Below are positions 23,601-29,510 of a stretch of DNA of 34,065 nt, in pieces. Both the position numbers and the translations under genes were made by a program. The notes under the pieces were generated by a model. It did no database searches. It was given only the letters and a program-made list of their open reading frames with translations, and was not told the DNA's origin. Origin of the DNA: Spirochaetales bacterium (GTDB lineage Bacteria > Spirochaetota > Spirochaetia > SZUA-6 > JAFGRV01). The DNA is taken from assembly GCA_016937215.1 (NCBI GenBank), contig JAFGWI010000036.1, positions 1 to 34,065 on the forward strand, written 5' to 3'. Every line of letters starts with the position of its first letter. Positions within the stretch are counted from its first letter, which is position 1.

Positions 23601-24701
23601 CTATGGGATGGCATTGTGTTGTTTTCGGTATTCTCCTGGTGAGAGGCCATAAGCTCTGAGGAATATACGGTTAAAATAGCTCGGATATTTGAAGCCAAGG
23701 AAGTAGGCAATTTCAGAGATGTTATTGTTGGTGTTTTTTAAAATTTCCTTGGCTTTTTCAAGTTTTAAATCCATGATATAGGTTTTAAAATCGCGCCTGA
23801 AATGATGATGTAAAAATTGCTCTATTGTTTTTGGATTCATGCCAAGGTCGTGAGCGCTTTTTTTTAGTGTTATATCGGGCTGATTGAAATTTTCTGAAAG
23901 ATATAAAATAAGCGAATCCCTTATTGGGGAATCAAGATGTATTTTTTTCTTGTTATTGGCAAAAATAAGAAGAAAAAAATAGTATGATAAAAGAAGAATG
24001 CTTCCAATAATTATGATTACAGTATAATCCTTACGCAGGCTGAAGTGGTTGATTGTTAAACTGTAAATTTTTGAATCACCTGTGAGGCCGGTAAAACCAA
24101 TTGAAATTTCATAATCAAGATTAACTTCGTTCTGCCAGGCCTCAATGTCCTTGGATGTCCCATTCATCTCATACCACCATGATGGAGTTGAAAAATCCTT
24201 GAGATTGAGGGTGAATGTTTTTTGGTCTGGCGGACAGTTTAAAATGGCTTCCTTTGTGTTGTAGCTGGGATAAACATCCTTTACTGAATAGCCTGGAATA
24301 AAGTATTTGATATAAAGTGATATTCGTGAAAAATCGGATTCCATATTCAGGTAAATTTGAGAAAAGTCTTTTAGTTTAATGGGTTTGCCTCTATCTGCCA
24401 TAAAGGTTAGGCCGGTAAAAGGGAGTTCAATGGAATTACCGAATTGATATTTAAAAATTATTCTTGAATCATTGCTCTCGTATTCAAGAATTCGGGAATT
24501 TCCTCCCAGGCTGCTGTCGGCGTAGGTGTAACAGGATATTGATTTATTTTCAGGGAAAAGAATGTATTCTTTTGTGTTTAAAAAATAGATGGATAAGGGA
24601 ATGATGAGTATGAGGGGAAGCACAATAAGAATCAAGTTTTTATTTTTTGAAAGGGCTGGTTTTGAAACCCGATTATTTATTTTTTTGTTTTCTGAATTCA
24701 C
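23601..24701 (-). CDS. membrane-bound AraC-type regulator 2
   Basis: This protein of 366 aa starts at a GTG (24701) nine bases downstream of AAGGAG; the frame is open further upstream but lacks a better start. It has a membrane helix near its N-terminus, an extracytoplasmic beta-rich domain (including SCYTYADSSLGGNS and WWYEMNG), a second membrane helix (IIIIGSILLLSYYFFLLIF) and a C-terminal AraC double helix-turn-helix ending FLRAYGLSPGEYRKQ. The upstream gene is a paralogue with the same layout, and the two overlap by 29 bp. Such proteins could sense an outer signal, perhaps sugar or wall fragments, and act directly on DNA. The ligand is unknown. Confidence 0.8.
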   Translation of the reverse strand: MNSENKKINNRVSKPALSKNKNLILIVLPLILIIPLSIYFLNTKEYILFPENKSISCYTYADSSLGGNSRILEYESNDSRIIFKYQFGNSIELPFTGLTFMADRGKPIKLKDFSQIYLNMESDFSRISLYIKYFIPGYSVKDVYPSYNTKEAILNCPPDQKTFTLNLKDFSTPSWWYEMNGTSKDIEAWQNEVNLDYEISIGFTGLTGDSKIYSLTINHFSLRKDYTVIIIIGSILLLSYYFFLLIFANNKKKIHLDSPIRDSLILYLSENFNQPDITLKKSAHDLGMNPKTIEQFLHHHFRRDFKTYIMDLKLEKAKEILKNTNNNISEIAYFLGFKYPSYFNRIFLRAYGLSPGEYRKQHNAIP

Positions 24702-25746
24702 CAGGAGATACTCCTTCTTTTTCCTTGAAAAAACGATGAAAATGGGTGTGGTTGTTAAACCCGCATTCATAGGCAATTTTTGTTATGCTTTGATTGGTGT
24801 CGCGCAATAATTCTTTTGATAAATCCAGACGCAAGGTGTGGATATATTTGATAAAAGTTGTTTTCTGGTTTTGTTTCAATAATTGATTGATCCTTTTGGA
24901 GGAAATACCTGTTTCATTAATCAAATCATCCAGACAAAAATCGGGATTTTTATAATAATTATGGATATATCTGATTATTTTTTCCGCATCAAGAACATCC
25001 TGATCATTCATGTTAGTGGAGGCTAACTTGTTTAGAGGAATTGGTGATTTCTGCTGCCTTTTTTTGCGTAGAGAATAAAAAAAGGCGATCGAGTAGTAAA
25101 CTGCCAGGACCACTAACACCATGATTAAAAAGGGAAATGGGCTTTTTGAGAATTCAATGTGTTCAAGAATGATTTCCTTGTCCATGCCATTGATGGTCAC
25201 ATCACTGGCTGTAATTTCTAGAAAACTCAAAAAACGGTGATCCACTTTATCATCAACAAGATGATCGATTCCGTAAAAACTATACCACCAATGGGGGATT
25301 TTAAAATCCCTTAATTTGATTGTATATTCATCAGTGAGGTCTTGAGTCTCAATCCAGGATTCGGTGACAATGCTATTGGCGGACTTGATTAATAGCTCTG
25401 ACCGGGGGGGCTGAAAATGAAGATCCACCCTGACACGGTCTATATTGGATTTTACTTTGAGAATAATGCTATCGTAGAAGGAAATATCAACAGGTTTTTT
25501 TTCCGGCTTCAGAATCATTCCCGCGTAGGGAGAGGGATAGCCCTGATTCAGACGAAAATTGAAGGTGATATTTCTAGGGTTTTGCCTTAAGTCGATTATT
25601 TGAGAATGGCCACCCAAGGTGGCATCGCTAAAAGTGTCGATGGCCATCGGTTCTTTTTGAGGGTAAATCTGATACTTCCAGATTGAGAGAAAAGGTGCCA
25701 CTAATAGTAAAAGCGGTAAACCTGTGAGTAAAATTCTGCGCACCAT
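24673..25746 (-). CDS. membrane-bound AraC-type regulator 1
   Basis: This protein is about 357 aa when started at the ATG at 25746; in-frame GTG codons at 25761 and 25755 are alternatives, and none has a good ribosome binding site. Layout: membrane helix (first 25 residues), an extracytoplasmic domain with AIDTFSDATLGGHS and PHWWYSFYG, a second helix (FLIMVLVVLAVYYSIAFFY) and an AraC-type DNA-binding domain (last 95 residues, ending FFKEKEGVSPGEFRKQ). The paralogue downstream shares the motifs DxxLGG and WWY. The pair is divergent from the dockerin-esterase at 26109, which may be a target. The sensor domain seems carbohydrate-binding-like, but that is a guess. Confidence 0.8.
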   Translation of the reverse strand: MVRRILLTGLPLLLLVAPFLSIWKYQIYPQKEPMAIDTFSDATLGGHSQIIDLRQNPRNITFNFRLNQGYPSPYAGMILKPEKKPVDISFYDSIILKVKSNIDRVRVDLHFQPPRSELLIKSANSIVTESWIETQDLTDEYTIKLRDFKIPHWWYSFYGIDHLVDDKVDHRFLSFLEITASDVTINGMDKEIILEHIEFSKSPFPFLIMVLVVLAVYYSIAFFYSLRKKRQQKSPIPLNKLASTNMNDQDVLDAEKIIRYIHNYYKNPDFCLDDLINETGISSKRINQLLKQNQKTTFIKYIHTLRLDLSKELLRDTNQSITKIAYECGFNNHTHFHRFFKEKEGVSPGEFRKQKNK

Positions 25747-25774
25747 GGTCCACACTAACACTTGGGGTTTTTTT

Positions 25775-25946
25775 TGTCAATTTTGTCCTTTTATGTCCAG
25801 TGATTTTCAATGGGGTTGGTTGATATATTTATCTGATTTTTAATCTTTTTTTTTGCCAAGAATGGATGTTAAAAGCACTGATGGGCCAAAAGCCTATCTT
25901 TGGCCTATGTGAGCTACATTTTGTCCTTTTTTTATGGAAGTATAAT
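25775..25946. promoter_or_regulatory. divergent control region with phased TGTC sites and a -10
   Basis: TGTC occurs at 25775, 25784 and 25794 (spacing 9 and 10, one helical turn) and again at 25922. The block ATTTTGTCCTTTT is repeated at 25780-25791 and 25919-25930. TATAAT at 25941-25946 reads toward the dockerin-esterase gene. The layout suits an AraC-type operator, but no such site is established here. The rest of 25947-26108 is AT-rich without clear structure. Confidence 0.35.
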
Positions 25947-26108
25947 CATTAGGCTGAAAATGTTAATTTTTTTTTAATGGTTTTGATTTAGTATTTGATG
26001 AAAGAAAGAATGACTATCTCACTTTCAGTACAGAAAAAACCGAATTCAAGTCTGAAAAATCGATTGTGATAGGTGTTTAAGTAAAATTAAAAAAGGAGAT
26101 TGTGATAA

Positions 26109-27092
26109 ATGAAACAAAGCCTAATTTTTGTTACCCTGTTTTTTTTGTGTTTTAACCTGGCGGCCCAAAGCTGCGGAGATGTTAATCATGACGGTAAAAT
26201 CGATATTGTCGATTCCCTGAACATTGCCCGTTTTTATGTCAAGACTGTTCCGGAAGATTTTGTGTCCCAAGCAGCTGATGTGAATTGCGATGGAAGCATA
26301 AATATTGTGGATGCTCTTTTAACTGCCCAGCTTTATGTGGGCTTATTAAGCGATTTCGGCGATTGTCCTTCCTGTGGCACGGAAGAAAAAGGAGTTTTTT
26401 TAAAAAAGATATTCAGAAACAATTCAAATGAGAGCATTCCCTATCGCTTGTTTCTTCCTGATCCTATGCTCCTGAGCCGAAAGCACCCCATGGTGATACA
26501 TCTTCATGGTATGGGGCAGCTGGGAAATGATAATGAAAGCCATTTGATCGATTTTCCCTATTATCTTTCAAGCGCCGAAGGCCAGGGAAAATATTCGCCT
26601 ATTTTGGTGGCTCCTCAATGTCCTCAGAATGATTCCTGGTCTAGTTTTCCCAATTACCCTGAGGCCAGTACTCCTGATTTTCCAACCAAACCCACGCGCC
26701 TGGTACTGGATTTGATTCATCATCTGATGAAAATTTATCCGGTTGATCCGGCCCGGATTTATATTATGGGTCTGTCTCTTGGCGGTGAAGGGACTTTTGA
26801 TATTGTCACCCGTGAGCCCGATCTTTTTGCCGCGGCGGTTCCTGTTTGTGGTATCGGCGATCCCCAAAAGGCGGATATGATGTTGACTACAGCCTTTTGG
26901 GTGTTTCACGGGGCCCTGGATGACTTGAATCTGGTGCATTATTCCCGGGATGTGGTGGAAGCCATGAGGGCCCTGGGCGGGAACCCCCGTTATACCGAGT
27001 ATCCTGATAGTGGCCATTCAATCTGGAACATGGCTTATAATGAGACTGAATTATACCCCTGGATGTTCAGTCAGATCAAAGGCCGAAAATAG
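26109..27092 (+). CDS. secreted dockerin / alpha-beta hydrolase esterase
   Basis: This 327-aa protein has a signal peptide (1-20) and a dockerin (22-80) with loops DVNHDGKIDIVD and DVNCDGSINIVD. A compact alpha/beta hydrolase follows (95-327). It carries the nucleophile Ser223 in GLSLGG, an acidic residue Asp271 or Asp272 in HGALDD, and His303 in SGHSIW, with oxyanion region HLHGMGQLG. It resembles the PHB-depolymerase/CE1-like esterases that deacylate xylan or feruloyl groups. It is smaller than the esterase at 7204 and lacks a binding module. GGAG is ten bases before the ATG. It is divergent from two AraC-type regulators, which may control it. Confidence 0.85.
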   Translation: MKQSLIFVTLFFLCFNLAAQSCGDVNHDGKIDIVDSLNIARFYVKTVPEDFVSQAADVNCDGSINIVDALLTAQLYVGLLSDFGDCPSCGTEEKGVFLKKIFRNNSNESIPYRLFLPDPMLLSRKHPMVIHLHGMGQLGNDNESHLIDFPYYLSSAEGQGKYSPILVAPQCPQNDSWSSFPNYPEASTPDFPTKPTRLVLDLIHHLMKIYPVDPARIYIMGLSLGGEGTFDIVTREPDLFAAAVPVCGIGDPQKADMMLTTAFWVFHGALDDLNLVHYSRDVVEAMRALGGNPRYTEYPDSGHSIWNMAYNETELYPWMFSQIKGRK

Positions 27093-27200
27093 CCTTCAGG
27101 CCCATATGCTGAAAGCGGCCCTTCCGGCTTTTCGATGGTCCTTGTTATGATGTTGTTAATAAAGCGACCTTGTTCGAAGATGTGGAATCGGAAGGGCTGC

Positions 27201-27356
27201 GCGTTAGGGATTGGAGAGGGGCAGGTCTGGTTTTTCAAAACCAAACCTGCCACCAGAAAACCCGGGATAATTTCCCGGGTTTTCTGGTCGGAGCGAAGCG
27301 CAGCCTCGTAAAGCCCGACCACGGCCCTTTTCCCCTGGGAGGGCCGGGGAAACGCC
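27201..27356 (+). repeat. PAL palindromic repeat, copy B
   Basis: Begins GCGTTAGGGATTGGAG and ends AACGCC; 156 bp, the same length as copy A. Hairpin 1 (27220-27251) uses GGCAGGTCTGG around TTTTTCAAAA. Hairpin 2 (27252-27288) has 15 perfect pairs, ACCAGAAAACCCGGG, around ATAATTT. A backbone segment and hairpin 3 (GGCCCT...AGGGCC) follow. None of the stems matches those of copy A, C or D. Confidence 0.85.
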
Positions 27357-27416
27357 TAAAAAATCAGAAAAAACCGGTAAATTTTTGTCACCTTTCAAAA
27401 AATATTTTATTAAAAT

Positions 27417-27445
27417 TTGACTCTCGCTATTTTATTGAGTATTAT
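27417..27445 (+). promoter_or_regulatory. promoter of the chaperone-usher-like operon
   Basis: TTGACT (27417-27422), 17-bp spacer, TATTAT (27440-27445). Transcription near 27452 gives an 83-nt leader. Confidence 0.6.
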
Positions 27446-27451
27446 ATCAGT

Positions 27452-27524
27452 GGAGATAGGATATATCTCCCAATTAATAAACCTTTGAATATCCTAAAAA
27501 GTGAAAATTGTAAATCTTTTAGGA
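27452..27524 (+). promoter_or_regulatory. leader hairpins, the second covering the ribosome binding site
   Basis: Hairpin 1: GGAGATA (27452-27458) with TATCTCC (27464-27470), right at the predicted transcript start. Hairpin 2: TCCTAAAA (27492-27499) with TTTTAGGA (27517-27524). The second hairpin includes the AGGA of the AGGAGG site used by the gene at 27535, so it could mask translation. Confidence 0.5.
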
Positions 27525-27534
27525 GGTATCTCTC

Positions 27535-28062
27535 ATGAAGAGATCGTTGTTAATTGCAATAAGTTTGGTTTTAATTTTAGCTTTTAATGTTTTTGGAGCT
27601 TCCGATACAGCCGGGCATGATATTACCTTGCAGGTTTTGGAAGTGGTGCTCATCGATATGAATTCCACAGCACTCATTACCTTGTCTACCAGCGCCCCGA
27701 CAAACGGTGGTGAAGACCCAACCGGTCAGTCAGATAATTCCAAATTATTACAATACACATCATTGGTTGCTTCTGGAACAAGTAGAAACATTACAATCAG
27801 TATGGTTGGTTCAGCACCTGCCGGCACCTCATTGTCAGCTGAAGCCGTTAGTGTTCCAGCTAACTGCGGAACAGCGGCTGGCGCGGCGATTGTAGGTGGA
27901 ACAGCAGCTAATTTGATAACTGGTATACCATCCTGCGCAACAGGTACTGGGGCCAACGGCGCGGCAATTACATATACATTAAATGTTGACACAGTGACTT
28001 CCTTAAATGTGGGTGACAGTTCAACTGTTACGGTTACCTTTACTTTAGCAGATGCTTCATAA
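27535..28062 (+). CDS. secreted small beta-rich protein, candidate major fibre subunit
   Basis: This 175-aa protein has a signal peptide (about 1-21) and a Ser/Thr/Ala/Gly-rich mature part without aromatic residues after the first third. Alternating hydrophobic residues suggest an all-beta fold: DITLQVLEVVLIDM near the N-terminus, and NVGDSSTVTVTFTLADAS at the very end, ending on a beta strand. Two cysteines (CGTAAGAA..., SCATG) may bridge. That resembles pilins and spore-coat-like subunits assembled by chaperone-usher systems, but there is no family match I can name. A perfect AGGAGG site, a leader able to mask it, and its own downstream terminator suggest a high but regulated level. It is first in a cluster with chaperone-like and usher-like genes. 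Confidence 0.65.
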   Translation: MKRSLLIAISLVLILAFNVFGASDTAGHDITLQVLEVVLIDMNSTALITLSTSAPTNGGEDPTGQSDNSKLLQYTSLVASGTSRNITISMVGSAPAGTSLSAEAVSVPANCGTAAGAAIVGGTAANLITGIPSCATGTGANGAAITYTLNVDTVTSLNVGDSSTVTVTFTLADAS

Positions 28063-28087
28063 TTAAGTCGCTTATTTTGTCATATTG

Positions 28088-28126
28088 GGGAGGAGGAGCT
28101 TTGTGGCTTTGATCCTCCCTTTTTTT
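28088..28126 (+). terminator. terminator after the first subunit gene
   Basis: GGGAGGA pairs with TCCTCCC and runs into seven T residues. It separates the first subunit gene from the rest of the cluster and could let it be made in excess. Confidence 0.8.
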
Positions 28127-28194
28127 AGGCTTTTTTTCCAGTGATTGGCCGGGAAAAAAACTATAATGTTGTTTACAATTAGTAGAGGAGTATT

Positions 28195-28683
28195 ATGAAA
28201 AGGAAGGTTTTGTTAAGTATAATTTTAATTATTGGAATCGGCTTTTCTTTTCAGGTTTTCGCGGCACCCAAATTGTCCTTGCGAGTCACAGGCAAATGGA
28301 CTTTGAAAATCGATGATACCAAACTGACTGGCCTGGCTGGCAGTGATTTTCCCGGTTTCTTTGAAAGCGCTCTGGCGCAAGTGGATGTTGATGTCACGAA
28401 AACTCAGGGTGACGCCTCTGCCTGGACCATGTATGTGAGTAAAGCTGACAGCAATTGGGATACTGATGTATTGGTTTATATTAAAAGGACAGCCGATGGT
28501 TCAGGCGCCGGATCCATTGCAGGCGGAACGTCATATCAACTGCTTACCAACAGTGATGTTGTTTTTTTCACAGGAACCGGCGACAGGACAGGAATAAAAA
28601 TCCAGTTTCGTCTGGATTTTCTGGTCGAGGATATCAATGTTGACGACTATGTTACGGGCATTAATTACACGGTTATCGAGTAG
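28195..28683 (+). CDS. secreted small protein, candidate minor subunit
   Basis: This 162-aa protein has a signal peptide (about 1-23, ending VFA). The mature part is beta-rich, without cysteine, and begins APKLSLRVTGKWTLKIDD; it ends in hydrophobic strands (IQFRLDFLVEDINVDDY, YTVIE). It shares size and style with the gene at 27535 but not obvious sequence. A TATAAT at 28162-28167 and an AGAGGAG site lie upstream. It is 26 bp before the chaperone-like gene. No family is recognised; the subunit role is inferred from context. Confidence 0.6.
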   Translation: MKRKVLLSIILIIGIGFSFQVFAAPKLSLRVTGKWTLKIDDTKLTGLAGSDFPGFFESALAQVDVDVTKTQGDASAWTMYVSKADSNWDTDVLVYIKRTADGSGAGSIAGGTSYQLLTNSDVVFFTGTGDRTGIKIQFRLDFLVEDINVDDYVTGINYTVIE

Positions 28684-28709
28684 CTGGTTTTTATTAAGGA
28701 AAGGGCTAT

Positions 28710-29510
28710 ATGAATAAACACTGGTTTTTTTTACTGGTAGTAGTTTTGAACGCGTCTTTTCTCATGGCGAATATCGTTGTTGTGGGCGCTTTGACCCATG
28801 AAGATAAAGCAGACCCAGGAGATAGTTATACAGGTGTGATCACAATTCAAAACCCGGAAAAAAGTGACCAGGAAGTAAAGGTTTATCAAAGCGATTATTT
28901 TTTTCTATCGAGTGGTGAGGTTTTTTATAATGATCCCGCTACTGGTGAACGCTCAAACGCCGGTTGGATAGAATTCAGTCCTAAGCGTTTGGTGATTCCG
29001 GCTAATGAATTGGCAACAGTTCACTATACTGTAACGGTTCCAAAGGAGAAATTGATAGGGACTTTTTGGAGTATGATCATGGTTGAGGATATACCCGAAG
29101 ATTCCTCTGAATCGAGCCAGGCTGATCCCAAGGAGGTCGCTTTGGGTATTCATCAGGCTTTCCGCTACGCTGTTCAGATGGTAACTCATGTTGGGCAGGG
29201 TGGTAAAAAAAGCATAAAGTTTTTGCAGACCAATCTGGTAAAAGAAAAGGATCATGTTTTTTTGCAGCTCGATGTTAAAAATACAGGTGAGCTTTGGCTG
29301 CGGGCGAATTTGTGGGTAGAGGTCTTTGATCTCAAAGGCAAACCAATTGGAAAATTCGATGGAGGAAAGCTCAGGATTTATCCTGAAACATCGGTTCGCT
29401 ACCGGGTTGATTTGACAGGTCTCTCACTTAATACTTATCGCGCCTTGGTCATTATTGATGCCGGTAATGATACTGTGTTTGGAGCTAATTTAAATCTTGA
29501 AATAAAATAA
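28710..29510 (+). CDS. periplasmic Ig-fold chaperone-like protein (PapD / DUF916-like)
   Basis: This 266-aa protein has a signal peptide (1-20). Its first domain (about 22-135) is Ig-like: GDSYTGVITIQNPEKSDQEV, then FSPKRLVIPANELATVHYTV, a layout shared by pilus chaperones (PapD) and by DUF916-type wall proteins. A second domain (about 150-266) ends AGNDTVFGANLNLEIK. The conserved Arg/Lys pair of classic PapD chaperones is not clear. The stop codon overlaps the start of the next gene by one base (TAATG), so the two are translationally coupled. Its role would be to hold subunits for the usher-like protein; this is inferred. Confidence 0.65.
   Translation: MNKHWFFLLVVVLNASFLMANIVVVGALTHEDKADPGDSYTGVITIQNPEKSDQEVKVYQSDYFFLSSGEVFYNDPATGERSNAGWIEFSPKRLVIPANELATVHYTVTVPKEKLIGTFWSMIMVEDIPEDSSESSQADPKEVALGIHQAFRYAVQMVTHVGQGGKKSIKFLQTNLVKEKDHVFLQLDVKNTGELWLRANLWVEVFDLKGKPIGKFDGGKLRIYPETSVRYRVDLTGLSLNTYRALVIIDAGNDTVFGANLNLEIK

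Noticed and set aside
27170-27538. 122-codon open frame across PAL copy B and the leader of the fibre operon
   Set aside because: It is composed of repeat and leader sequence, with promoter and hairpins inside it.
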